This document shows positions 8,437-15,185 of a stretch of 64,000 nt of DNA, in pieces (position 1 is the first letter of the stretch; each line of letters opens with the position of its first letter). The position numbers were made by a program, and so were the translations under genes. Below the pieces are notes generated by a model, which saw nothing but the letters and a program-made list of their open reading frames with translations, was not told where the DNA came from and made no database searches. This DNA is from Microbacterium sp. BH-3-3-3 (GTDB lineage Bacteria; Actinomycetota; Actinomycetes; Actinomycetales; Microbacteriaceae): assembly GCF_001792815.1 (NCBI RefSeq), contig NZ_CP017674.1, positions 868,001-932,000 of the forward strand, written 5' to 3'.

Positions 8437-8512
8437 TGGTGCCCCCGACTGGAATCGAACCAGCGGCCTTTGGTACCGGAAACCAACGCTCTATCCCCTG
8501 AGCTACGGAGGC
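8437..8512 (-). tRNA. tRNA-Arg (anticodon CCG)
   Basis: A full cloverleaf can be folded on the minus strand. The acceptor stem is GCCTCCG/CGGGGGC with one wobble pair, the D arm is GCTC...GAGC, and the anticodon stem is TTGGT/ACCAA with loop TTCCGGT giving anticodon CCG. The T arm has the TTCGATT loop, and A73 and CCA are encoded (8437-8440). It decodes CGG. Its 3' end is partly repeated at 6571-6598. Confidence 0.95.
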
Positions 8513-8553
8513 GGACCGGTCCAGGTTATCACCGCGCCCGCGGCATCCCCGAC

Positions 8554-8595
8554 GCCGTGGGGCGGGGGCGAGGACTCGCGCTCCGACCCCACGGC
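8554..8595 (-). terminator. Probable terminator after the 57-residue acidic protein
   Basis: GCCGTGGGG (8554-8562) pairs with CCCCACGGC (8587-8595), and an inner GCGAG/CTCGC stem lies in the loop. It sits between the stop of the small gene at 8603 and the tRNA. There is no T run, as is common in GC-rich actinobacteria. Confidence 0.45.
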
Positions 8596-8602
8596 ATCCG
8601 GT

Positions 8603-8776
8603 TCACTCGCCGTCGATGATCCCGATGCCGGTGGCCTGGTGGTCGGCGTTCGGGTCGTCCTTGGTGGGGGCCTTCGAGCCCTCGTCGGGGTCGGTCTCCT
8701 GGCTCGGCTTGACCGTCGGGTCGTCGCCGAGGTCGGTTGCGTCGTCGGCCGGGGCGGAGTTCTGCGGGTCGCTCAT
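8603..8776 (-). CDS. Small acidic disordered protein (57 aa)
   Basis: The reading frame MSDPQNSAPADDATDL...GIGIIDGE encodes 57 residues, rich in Asp, Pro, Thr and Ala with no hydrophobic core, so it is probably intrinsically disordered. The ATG at 8776 is preceded by GAAGGGAAC, and codon third positions are strongly G/C as in real genes. Its function is unknown. Two similar small acidic proteins occur at 14076 and 18592. Confidence 0.75.
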   Translation of the reverse strand: MSDPQNSAPADDATDLGDDPTVKPSQETDPDEGSKAPTKDDPNADHQATGIGIIDGE

Positions 8777-8860
8777 GGTGTTCCCTTCGTCGCGTACCGG
8801 TCCAGCCTGTCAACGCGGGGGCCTCGGCCCCAACGGCTTGACCGCGGAGGCGGCGGAGGC

Positions 8861-9310
8861 CTAGCGTCCGAACATCCCGCGCACGCGACGACCGAGCGGC
8901 TGCGTCAGAACCACGCGTCGGCCGTCGACGTCGAGGGTCACGGTCGACCCCCCGAAGCCGTGCCCCTGCGTGGGCGCGGCGTCGCCGCGGACATAGGCCT
9001 CGGCGACATCCACGTAGACGGCCAGCAGGCGGGCGCTTTCGTCCTTCGACGACGTCGCGTCGATGAGCTCCGTGCGGTGACCGGTGTCGGTCTCGACCGA
9101 GAACCAGCGAGAACCGGGGGTCGAGACGACTGCCCACCGCGCGCCTCGGGCGAATCGCGCGCGGGCGGCGCCATCGCGCAGCTCGGTGGACACCTCGAGG
9201 TCGGTGTGCGCGATCGCCAGCACCTCGAGCATCGCGAGGGCCTCGGGCGCGGTGACGAAGTCGCCCCGGCCGGCGCTCAGGCCGCCCCACTCGAATCGGC
9301 TCTCGCCCAT
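8861..9310 (-). CDS. Hypothetical protein (149 aa)
   Basis: I recognise no family. The protein begins MGESRFEWGG and contains a helical segment (PEALAMLEVLAIAHTD), then beta-rich sequence (ARWAVVSTPGSRWFSVET). A C-terminal stretch, VTLDVDGRRVVLTQP, ends in RRVRGMFGR. It has no signal peptide and no membrane helix. I prefer the ATG at 9310 because GGAGG lies 8 bases upstream; an ATG at 9328 (155 aa) is possible but has a weaker site. Confidence 0.75.
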   Translation of the reverse strand: MGESRFEWGGLSAGRGDFVTAPEALAMLEVLAIAHTDLEVSTELRDGAARARFARGARWAVVSTPGSRWFSVETDTGHRTELIDATSSKDESARLLAVYVDVAEAYVRGDAAPTQGHGFGGSTVTLDVDGRRVVLTQPLGRRVRGMFGR

Positions 9311-9409
9311 GCCGTCCGCCTCCGCCATCGCTCGACCTGCACCGAGCGTAATCCCGGCGGCGTGTTCCGGCGCGGGGACGCCGACCCTGAGAACTCCCTG
9401 GCAACGCCC

Positions 9410-9415
9410 TACGAT
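9410..9415 (+). promoter_or_regulatory. Leaderless -10 element (TACGAT) of the DUF5684 gene
   Basis: TACGAT ends 6 bases before the ATG at 9422, and no Shine-Dalgarno site is present. This matches the TAnnnT-N6-ATG arrangement of leaderless actinobacterial transcripts. Confidence 0.6.
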
Positions 9416-9421
9416 GAGCCC

Positions 9422-9817
9422 ATGCTGACTTCGAGCCCGTCCTCCATCACCGAGCAGACCTCGCTCTTCGCGCTCAGCGCGACCAACTCGCTCCTCGCCA
9501 TCGCCGTGTACGTCGTGCTGGTCGTCGCGCTCTGGCGTGTCTTCACCAAGGCGGGGTATGCCGGGTGGCTGGCGATCATCCCCCTCGTGAACGTCGTCTA
9601 CCTCACCAAGATCGCCGGGTTCTCGGGCTGGTTCGCGCTGCTCTACCTGGTGCCGATCGTCGGTTTCGTCTTCCACATCATCGTGTCGCTGCGGGTGGGC
9701 CGCGCCTTCGGCCACGGGTGGTTCTTCTCGCTCGCTCTGCTCGTGGTGTTCCACGTCATCGGCTACCTCATCCTCGGCTTCAGCGGCGACAAGTACCGCG
9801 CCGAGCGTCTGAGCTGA
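9422..9817 (+). CDS. DUF5684 membrane protein
   Basis: The 131-residue protein has four membrane helices. It shows the DUF5684 pattern of a second helix followed by WRVFTKAGYAGWLAIIPLVNVVYLTKIAGFSGWF. The family (formerly lumped with signal peptidase I-like small membrane proteins) has no known role. Transcription is probably leaderless from the TACGAT box. It is convergent with the next gene, with a strong terminator between them. Confidence 0.85.
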   Translation: MLTSSPSSITEQTSLFALSATNSLLAIAVYVVLVVALWRVFTKAGYAGWLAIIPLVNVVYLTKIAGFSGWFALLYLVPIVGFVFHIIVSLRVGRAFGHGWFFSLALLVVFHVIGYLILGFSGDKYRAERLS

Positions 9818-9839
9818 CCCGGATCGGATGCCACCACGG

Positions 9840-9880
9840 GGGCCCCGGCGAGCGCACACTGCGCGTGCTCGCCGGGGCCC
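9840..9880. terminator. Bidirectional terminator
   Basis: A perfect 14-bp GC-rich stem (9840-9853 with 9867-9880) closes a 13-base loop between two convergent genes, serving both directions. Confidence 0.85.
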
Positions 9881-9895
9881 TCGCGTGTGTCCGCG

Positions 9896-10210
9896 TTACA
9901 CCGACCTCAGGCGCTCGTCGGGGTGAAGACTGCGAAGCCGGACCGACCCGTCGACGATCGCGCGCAGCGCCCGGGGGCTGAGCTCCAGTTCCGCCGAGAC
10001 GCGCTCGACACCCGCGCCCGACGACACCGCGGCACGCAGCGCAGCCTCCGCCTCGCGGGCGACCTCGTCGACATCGGCAGCCGTACTGGCGATGAATGCC
10101 GCCAGGCGGGCCTGCGCCGCACGGATGCGGGCTCTCTGCCGCTCGAGCGTTGCGGTGTCGACGGGGCGCTCGACGGTCGGCACGGGAGCCGAGTCGGCGG
10201 TCGGGGGCAT
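9896..10210 (-). CDS. Small helical protein, possibly DNA-binding (104 aa)
   Basis: The protein starts MPPTADSAPVP with a proline-rich N-terminus. A long amphipathic helix (ATLERQRARIRAAQARLAAF) follows. The C-terminal segment VERVSAELELSPRALRAIVDG resembles a helix-turn-helix, and the tail ends SLHPDERLRSV. GGAG lies 5 bases before the ATG at 10210. No family is recognised; a regulatory role is only a suggestion from the HTH-like segment. Confidence 0.7.
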   Translation of the reverse strand: MPPTADSAPVPTVERPVDTATLERQRARIRAAQARLAAFIASTAADVDEVAREAEAALRAAVSSGAGVERVSAELELSPRALRAIVDGSVRLRSLHPDERLRSV

Positions 10211-10376
10211 GGGTTCTCCGCTCCGGGGGGCGTTCGACGCCTGCGCGGTGCGGCAGACGTTGACCCCATGCTGTCGAACCGAGGGAAGAGACCGCATCCT
10301 CCCGGAGGTGTATCTCCCCCCGCTGATCGGTGGAATCACCCGCCGAGAGCGACCCTACGAACGCCACCGGCGGGAG

Positions 10377-10417
10377 CAGGATGCCACGGGCACGTCGGCC
10401 GCGCCCGCGGCATCCTG
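10377..10417 (-). terminator. rtcB terminator with GGATGCC/GGCATCC arms
   Basis: CAGGATGCC (10377-10385) pairs with GGCATCCTG (10409-10417), and the stem continues with CGGGC/GCCCG after one mismatch. It begins 1 bp from the rtcB stop. It is one of three terminator-like hairpins in the window built from the GGATGCC heptamer. Confidence 0.75.
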
Positions 10418-10418
10418 T

Positions 10419-11588
10419 TCAGTCGCCCTTCACGTTGACGATCTGCCGCAGCGTGTGTCGCACGCTCACCAGGTCGGCGGCGTCCGCCATGACCCGATCG
10501 ATCGGCTTGTACGCCTGCGGGATCTCGTCGATGAACGCGTCGGTGTCGCGGTACTCGATGCCCGCCATCGCGTCGCGCAAATGCTCGTGCGTGAAGGTCT
10601 TGCGGGCCGCCGATCGCGAGTACTCCCGGCCTGCTCCGTGCGGTGACGAGTTCAGCGCGACAGGATTGCCGCGCCCCTCGACGACGTACGACGCGGTGCC
10701 CATCGACCCGGGGATGAGCCCCGGCCGACCTTCGTCGGCCATGATGGCACCCTTCCTCGAGACCCACACGCGCTTGCCGAAGTGCCTCTCGGACTCCGTG
10801 AAGTTGTGGTGGCAGTTGATGCGCTCCCGCTCCTCGACGGTCGTGTCGAGGAAGCGTCCGAGCTGATTCGCGACGCGATCCATCATCTCCTCACGGTTCA
10901 GCAGGGCGAAGTGCTGTGCCCACCGGAGCTCGCGGATGTAGCGCGTGAACTCCGGGGTCCCCTCGACGAGGTACGCCAGGTCGGGATGCGGGAGCTCGAT
11001 CCACCACTGCTTCGCCAGACGCTGCGCGACCTTGATGTGGTGCTGCGCGATGCGGTTGCCGACGCCCCGGGAGCCGGAATGCAGGAACATCCACACGTCG
11101 TCGTTCTCGTCGAGCGAGATCTCGATGAAGTGGTTGCCGCTGCCCAGCGAACCGAGCTGGTGACGCCAGTGACCGGCGTACTTCGCGGGGTCGAATTCGG
11201 CCTTCTCGGCGAGCGACTCGAGCTCGGCCACGCGCGGCTCGGCGGTGGCGACGATCTTGCGGTTGTCGCGACCGGCCGACAGCGGGATGGCACGCTCGAT
11301 CTGCTGGCGCAGCTCCGCGAGGTCGCGACCGGCCAGATCGGACGACGTGAACTGCGTCTTGACCGCGATCATGCCGCAGCCGATGTCGACCCCGACGGCC
11401 GCGGGCATGATCGCTCCGAGAGTCGGGATGACCGACCCGACCGTCGCACCCAGGCCCAGGTGGGCGTCGGGCATGAGGGCGAGGTGGGGGTAGATGAACG
11501 GCATGCGTGACGAGGTACGGGCCTGTTCGATGGTCTTGTCATCGATCAGGCTCGCCCACGACACCAGTCGTTCGGTGAGCTTCTGCAT
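10419..11588 (-). CDS. rtcB: RNA-splicing ligase RtcB
   Basis: RtcB is a GTP- and Mn-dependent ligase joining RNA 2',3'-cyclic phosphate (3'-P) ends to 5'-OH ends in RNA repair or tRNA splicing. The signature motifs are present: DIGCGM, the metal-binding GSLGSGNHFIEI, HSGSRGVGN, the HHNF His pair and SPHGAGR, which contains the His that becomes guanylylated. The 389-residue length is near the family norm (about 400). The ATG at 11588 follows GAAGGAAAGG. No archease or RtcA gene is nearby. A tiny ORF and a terminator lie immediately upstream, so expression may depend on readthrough. Confidence 0.95.
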   Translation of the reverse strand: MQKLTERLVSWASLIDDKTIEQARTSSRMPFIYPHLALMPDAHLGLGATVGSVIPTLGAIMPAAVGVDIGCGMIAVKTQFTSSDLAGRDLAELRQQIERAIPLSAGRDNRKIVATAEPRVAELESLAEKAEFDPAKYAGHWRHQLGSLGSGNHFIEISLDENDDVWMFLHSGSRGVGNRIAQHHIKVAQRLAKQWWIELPHPDLAYLVEGTPEFTRYIRELRWAQHFALLNREEMMDRVANQLGRFLDTTVEERERINCHHNFTESERHFGKRVWVSRKGAIMADEGRPGLIPGSMGTASYVVEGRGNPVALNSSPHGAGREYSRSAARKTFTHEHLRDAMAGIEYRDTDAFIDEIPQAYKPIDRVMADAADLVSVRHTLRQIVNVKGD

Positions 11589-11673
11589 GGGTCCTTTCCT
11601 TCGTGTGGTGCGCGGATGCGCGGTCGGGGTGAGCTCCGGTCGGAGCACTCCCCCACACGGTGGAAAGAGAAAA

Positions 11674-11695
11674 GCCCCGACCTGACGGGCGGGGC
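11674..11695 (-). terminator. Terminator or attenuator between the small ORF and rtcB
   Basis: GCCCCG (11674-11679) and CGGGGC (11690-11695) form a hairpin. On the minus strand it is followed by TTTTCTCTTT, a good T tract. It starts 16 bp after the small ORF stop and about 85 bp before the rtcB start, the position expected for an attenuator. Confidence 0.65.
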
Positions 11696-11710
11696 GCGAG
11701 AGAACGAGGT

Positions 11711-11800
11711 CTAGGCGGCCGGCACCGGAGGGTACGACGAAAGCAGGAACGGCAGGTATGCGTCCTGCTGCTCCTGACGAAGATCGCGCATCGCGGTCAT
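11711..11800 (-). CDS. Very small ORF upstream of rtcB (29 aa)
   Basis: The frame MTAMRDLRQEQQ...PPVPAA encodes 29 residues. GAGGGG lies exactly 8 bases before its ATG, a plausible promoter lies 46 bp upstream, and a terminator follows the stop, all of which favour real [11 protein letters not shown]. An in-frame ATG at 11821 would give 36 residues but lacks such a site. It could be a leader peptide controlling rtcB or an independent small protein. The peptide has no Arg or other codon run typical of amino-acid attenuators. Confidence 0.55.
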   Translation of the reverse strand: MTAMRDLRQEQQDAYLPFLLSSYPPVPAA

Positions 11801-11845
11801 CGTGTCGTCCCCTCGGCTCATCGTGCCGGTCGACACGGACTTGCG

Positions 11846-11875
11846 AACATAGCGGACGCCGCGAACCCGACGCAA
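11846..11875 (-). promoter_or_regulatory. Promoter of the small ORF/rtcB unit
   Basis: On the minus strand a TTGCGT -35 (11870-11875) and a TATGTT -10 (11846-11851) are separated by 18 bp. A 6-bp inverted repeat CTTGCG/CGCAAG (11840-11845, 11871-11876) brackets the promoter and could be a regulator site. Confidence 0.5.
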
Positions 11876-11928
11876 GGCTCGCGGCGTGACTCCCACCCTG
11901 CGGAGCCCGGGCCTCACCCGCACAGGCG

Positions 11929-12288
11929 TCAGGCCCGTGTCGGCTGGTCGAAGTCCCAGTCGATGGGCTCGCCGTCGCCCTCGTCGGACTCCGCGGGCTC
12001 GACGGCGCGCAGGTGCGTCCGCGGGAAGAGACGGTGGTCCTTCAGCTCCTGGGCCGCGTGCGAGAAGTCCGGCTCCTCGTCGGTCCAGTCGACCGGTGCC
12101 GACAGCACGTCGTTACCGACTCCGATGACGAGTTCCGCCTGGGCGACCTTCTTGTCGTCGGTGACGATCGGGATGCTGACGGCCTCGGCTTGGCCTTCCT
12201 TCGCCACCGCCGCCGTCAACAGAATCAGGGACGACGCGACGTCATCGGTGGTGAGGACGGTTTCTCCGGCGTAGGTGACACAGCGCAT
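11929..12288 (-). CDS. Hypothetical protein (119 aa)
   Basis: The frame begins MRCVTYAGETVLTTDDVA and is acidic at its C-terminus (SDEGDGEPIDWDFDQPTRA). The core (ASSLILLTAAVAKEGQAEAVSIPIV, then VAQAELVIGVGNDVLSAPVDW) alternates helix and strand. No family is recognised. [11 protein letters not shown] may begin at the ATG at 12288 or the GTG at 12294; neither has a clear Shine-Dalgarno site. Confidence 0.75.
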   Translation of the reverse strand: MRCVTYAGETVLTTDDVASSLILLTAAVAKEGQAEAVSIPIVTDDKKVAQAELVIGVGNDVLSAPVDWTDEEPDFSHAAQELKDHRLFPRTHLRAVEPAESDEGDGEPIDWDFDQPTRA

Positions 12289-12357
12289 GCTCACAGACTG
12301 CGGGTCACCGACGCCCGACGGGGCCGGGTTGCCGGGCGTGCCGACGTGAGGTACCGA

Positions 12358-12537
12358 TCAGTCGCGTCGCTGCACCGTGCGGAACATCGCCTCGTCGAGC
12401 TCGAACCACACGGCGCGAACCGTCTCGAACTCGCCGAACGGTTCGGGCTGCGGGTCGCCCAGCGACAGACGGTAGCCGCGCGGCAGATCATCCACGTGCT
12501 GTCCGTCGCGGGGGCCGCCGACGAGCACGTAGATCAC
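12358..12537 (-). CDS. 59-residue protein coupled to the MarR gene
   Basis: The frame starts at GTG and reads MIYVLVGGPRDGQHVDDLPRG, ending MFRTVQRRD. The opening 'VLVGGPxDGQ' resembles short proteins common in phages and actinobacteria, with no known function. The start codon overlaps the stop of the MarR gene as GTGA, so the two are [15 protein letters not shown] coupled. This gene is too short for many gene callers, but the GC-rich third positions and the coupling support it. Confidence 0.75.
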   Translation of the reverse strand: MIYVLVGGPRDGQHVDDLPRGYRLSLGDPQPEPFGEFETVRAVWFELDEAMFRTVQRRD

Positions 12538-13088
12538 GGGGAGTCGACCGCCGGGGTCTCGACCGCAACGCCGTCGACCGCGTCGCTCATGCGCCGGAGG
12601 AAGGCGACGACGCTCGCCGATTCTTCGGGTGTCATGTCGATCACCGCGGCCAGCATGCGGTCGTGCATGGTGCCCAGGGTCTGCCGCACCTCTGCATCGG
12701 CGCGCGGCGTCGCCTGCACGAAGATGCTGCGGCGGTCGTCGGGATTGGCGGCGCGGGTGAGGTGCCCGGATCGCTCCAACCGGTCGAGGATGGCCGTGGT
12801 GGACGCCGTCGACAGACCCAGGTACTTCGTCAACTCCCCCGGTCGTACGCGGCGGGAGGAATCGCGCAGCAGGTAACGCAGAACGAGCAACTCGTTCTCG
12901 CCCATCGACATCGAGTCGCGCGTGCGGCGACGCATCGCGACCTCGGCCGCGCGGTACACCCGGAGCGATTCGAGGACGGCCTTGCTGCGCATACGTCGGT
13001 CGGCGGGTTCGTCGCCGTACCAGTAGCTCGGCTCAGCGGAGTCGGTCGGAGAGGCGCTCTCGCGAGGCACGACGCGGACATCTGTCAC
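12534..13088 (-). CDS. MarR-family transcriptional regulator
   Basis: The 184-residue protein has a winged helix-turn-helix (LLVLRYLLRDSSRRVRPGELTKYLGLSTASTTAILDRLERSGHLTRAANPDDRRS) of MarR type, with the DDRR wing. The GTG at 13088 is preceded by GGAGG at 8 bases; the frame is open to 13130 without support. The gene diverges from the DUF7882 gene, and two palindromes lie between them, so it probably represses itself and its neighbour. The ligand is unknown. Confidence 0.9.
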   Translation of the reverse strand: MTDVRVVPRESASPTDSAEPSYWYGDEPADRRMRSKAVLESLRVYRAAEVAMRRRTRDSMSMGENELLVLRYLLRDSSRRVRPGELTKYLGLSTASTTAILDRLERSGHLTRAANPDDRRSIFVQATPRADAEVRQTLGTMHDRMLAAVIDMTPEESASVVAFLRRMSDAVDGVAVETPAVDSP

Positions 13089-13111
13089 GACACACTCCTC
13101 CCTGGTGGAGA

Positions 13112-13164
13112 AACTATATCGCCAAACCAATAGTTAGACAAACTAGTTACTAGTCGAGTATGTT
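13112..13164 (+). promoter_or_regulatory. Divergent control region with two palindromic operators
   Basis: AACTAT (13112-13117) and ATAGTT (13130-13135) form a perfect inverted repeat over 12 bp. ACTAGT-T-ACTAGT (13142-13154) is a second perfect palindrome. For the rightward gene, TAGACA (13135-13140) and TATGTT (13159-13164) with an 18-bp spacer make a good promoter, and the second palindrome sits in its spacer. The MarR protein encoded to the left is the likely ligand-controlled repressor. Confidence 0.65.
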
Positions 13165-13199
13165 TGTAAACCAGCAAACCGCTGCGAGAGGAGAACCCC

Positions 13200-13583
13200 A
13201 TGGGGCAGTTGTTCTACGGCACGACGAGCGAGTCGATCCAGATCCCCGATCGACTGCTGTCGCACCTGAAGGTCGTCGCGACCACCAAACTCCGCCGCAG
13301 CGAGAGCTTCACTCTGAGCTGGGCTCACGTCGACGGCACCCCGGGACGATCGACGATCTGGCTGCAGCCGGCGATCCCGATGCGATTCGTCTTCGATTCG
13401 GCCGAGCCCGAGTCCCTGAACCCCCGCGTTCTCAAGGACATGGCCGACATGGCGAACTCGTCGGCCGGTCTGGTCGTCGACCTGAACGCCGAGATCCCCA
13501 CGGCCGAGGCACCCGCCCGTGCCGCCGCGACGCGCGGCACCGCGCCCGCTGCTCGGCGCCCCAGCCTGTCTGTGGCGGCGTGA
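13200..13583 (+). CDS. DUF7882 family protein
   Basis: The 127-residue protein begins MGQLFYGTTSESIQIPDRLLSHLKVV and contains RRSESFTLSWAH and GRSTIWLQPAIPMRF, the pattern of a small Microbacteriaceae family (DUF7882) often misnamed 'ATP-dependent DNA ligase'. It has none of the ligase motifs. The ATG at 13200 is preceded by GAGAGGAGAA. The C-terminal 25 residues are Ala/Arg-rich. It is probably co-transcribed with the membrane protein that starts 1 bp after its stop. Confidence 0.85.
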   Translation: MGQLFYGTTSESIQIPDRLLSHLKVVATTKLRRSESFTLSWAHVDGTPGRSTIWLQPAIPMRFVFDSAEPESLNPRVLKDMADMANSSAGLVVDLNAEIPTAEAPARAAATRGTAPAARRPSLSVAA

Positions 13584-13584
13584 C

Positions 13585-13926
13585 ATGAGCACCGCTTCCC
13601 TCGCGCCTCTCAGCGCGCTCGCCTCCACCCGTGTCCTCTGGGCGAAGGTCGACACCGGCTTCTGGGTCGCCCATCGCGGCGGCGAATACTTCGGTTGCGT
13701 CGACCAGGTCACCGGCGGATACGTCTCGCGCGACGCGCACGGCATCCCCGTCGGTCGCTACGACGAGCTCTCCGCCGCGAAATCCTCTCTGCGTTCGACG
13801 ACGCACCCGGCCAACACGGCCCGGCGTCACCGCGCCGAACGTGCGACTGCCACCGCGGCCACGGTCGTCGGCGGCACGGCCCTGGCGTTCGCGCTGACGG
13901 CCGGCGCCCTCGCCCCGTTCCTGTGA
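13585..13926 (+). CDS. Small single-pass membrane protein (113 aa)
   Basis: The start MSTASLAPLSALAS is one base after the DUF7882 stop. The middle (VLWAKVDTGFWVAHRGGEYFGCVDQVTGGY) looks like a small beta-rich domain. The C-terminus has one membrane helix (TAATVVGGTALAFALTAGAL), giving a tail-anchored topology. No family is recognised. Its position suggests it works with DUF7882 under MarR control. Confidence 0.75.
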   Translation: MSTASLAPLSALASTRVLWAKVDTGFWVAHRGGEYFGCVDQVTGGYVSRDAHGIPVGRYDELSAAKSSLRSTTHPANTARRHRAERATATAATVVGGTALAFALTAGALAPFL

Positions 13927-14075
13927 GAGAAACCGGGCTCCCCCGCCATGCCCGTGTCTGCATGCCGCGGCGCGCGCAGCGGCGCCCGGCCCTCGTCGAC
14001 CCCCTGGACACGTACGTCGACGCGTGACAGCGTCGGCCCGGGTCGACACGACGACCCCTGACGGATGGAGACGAC

Positions 14076-14225
14076 ATGACCGACATCGACGGACGCACCG
14101 ACGACGCCCCCGACCAGGACTCGAACGGCGCGGGAAGCGAATCCCCCGAAGAGGGGGCGGCGGCCCAGAAGGACGCCGACGACGCGTCGAACACCGCGGA
14201 CTCCCCCACCGGCGACATCTCCTGA
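14076..14225 (+). CDS. Small acidic disordered protein (49 aa)
   Basis: The frame MTDIDGRTDDAPDQDS...TADSPTGDIS is Asp/Ser/Ala-rich with no hydrophobic residues to form a core. GGATGGAG precedes the ATG by 5 bases and a strong hairpin follows the stop, which supports a real transcript. Function is unknown. It resembles the 57-residue protein at 8603 in composition. Confidence 0.65.
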   Translation: MTDIDGRTDDAPDQDSNGAGSESPEEGAAAQKDADDASNTADSPTGDIS

Positions 14226-14246
14226 TCGCGTACCGCACGCGACGGT

Positions 14247-14277
14247 CCGGCGGCTCCTCGGCGACGAGGGCCGCCGG
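14247..14277. terminator. Hairpin terminator
   Basis: CCGGCGGC-T-CCTCG (14247-14260) pairs with CGAGG-GCCGCCGG (14265-14277) around a GCGA tetraloop, with one bulged T. It lies between convergent genes. Confidence 0.75.
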
Positions 14278-14358
14278 CGTCGCGACAGCCCCGGCGTTCG
14301 GCGGTACCGACACCGCGCCGTGACGCGCAGTTGGTTCTCGTTCTCGGCGGCCGCTGTT

Positions 14359-15183
14359 CTACCCCGGTGATCCGACCTCGGCGCCCGAGGGCACCGGCTG
14401 GCACCGCGGGCACCACCAGGTGCGCCGTCGCTCGGGGTCGTCGGCCACCTCGGCGCGCACGTGGACCCGGGTACCGCACCGCAGACACGGGCGTCCCGCA
14501 CGGCCCGCCACCCAGTGCGACGAACCACGGCGTCGGTCGCCCGTCGTCACCTGGTACATCCCCGGCACGGTCGCCGACGTCCGCAGGCACCGCGCGGCGA
14601 GGGCCACCAGCGCAGGCAGATCCGTCGCCCCGATCGGCGCGAAGGGATGGATGCCGCGCAGGAAGGCGAGTTCGTTCACCCACAGGTTGCCGAGACCGGC
14701 GATGCGCGTCTGGTCGAGCAGGGCGGCGACGAACGTGCGCTCCGGCCGCACCGACAGCCGGCGCACCGCCTCGGCGGCATCCCAGTCGTCGCGCAGCGGA
14801 TCGGGGCCCAGGTGACCGATCACGTCGCGCTCGCGGGCCGTCGCGACGAGCTCGACGACGGGGAGGTCGATGCCCCACATCTCCCGGCCGTCGTCGAAGC
14901 GCAGACGCACGCGCGCCCGCTCGCGCTCGGCCGTCGGCAGGGAGCGACCGGCGCGCGTGATCGTCCAGCTGCCCTGCATGCGCAGGTGCGTGTGCAGGGT
15001 GGTGGCATCGTCGAACCGGGTGAGCAGGTGTTTGCCGTGGGTGTCGTACCCCTCGATCCGCAGCCCCGCGAGCGACCTGCCGGCCGCCGAACCGGAACGC
15101 AACTCGCCCTCGACCACGCGCGCCCCGCGCGTCGCGGCATCCAACCGCCGACGCAGGCGCAGAACACTGTCACCCTCGGGCAC
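14359..15183 (-). CDS. nei: Endonuclease VIII-like DNA glycosylase (Nei/Fpg family)
   Basis: This enzyme removes oxidised bases in base-excision repair. The GTG start at 15183 gives the essential N-terminus (M)PEGDS, in which Pro1 forms the Schiff base and the next Glu is catalytic, as in Nei rather than Fpg. The helix-two-turn-helix region contains TRIAGLGNLWVNE. The C-terminal zinc finger has CLRCG and CPRCQ pairs. It has 274 residues. It begins 2 bp after the stop of the FAD enzyme, so it belongs to that operon. Confidence 0.93.
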   Translation of the reverse strand: MPEGDSVLRLRRRLDAATRGARVVEGELRSGSAAGRSLAGLRIEGYDTHGKHLLTRFDDATTLHTHLRMQGSWTITRAGRSLPTAERERARVRLRFDDGREMWGIDLPVVELVATARERDVIGHLGPDPLRDDWDAAEAVRRLSVRPERTFVAALLDQTRIAGLGNLWVNELAFLRGIHPFAPIGATDLPALVALAARCLRTSATVPGMYQVTTGDRRRGSSHWVAGRAGRPCLRCGTRVHVRAEVADDPERRRTWWCPRCQPVPSGAEVGSPG

Positions 15184-15185
15184 CG

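Noticed and set aside
13200-13583. ATP-dependent DNA ligase
   Set aside because: Small DUF7882 proteins often carry this name, but no KxDG or other ligase motif is present.
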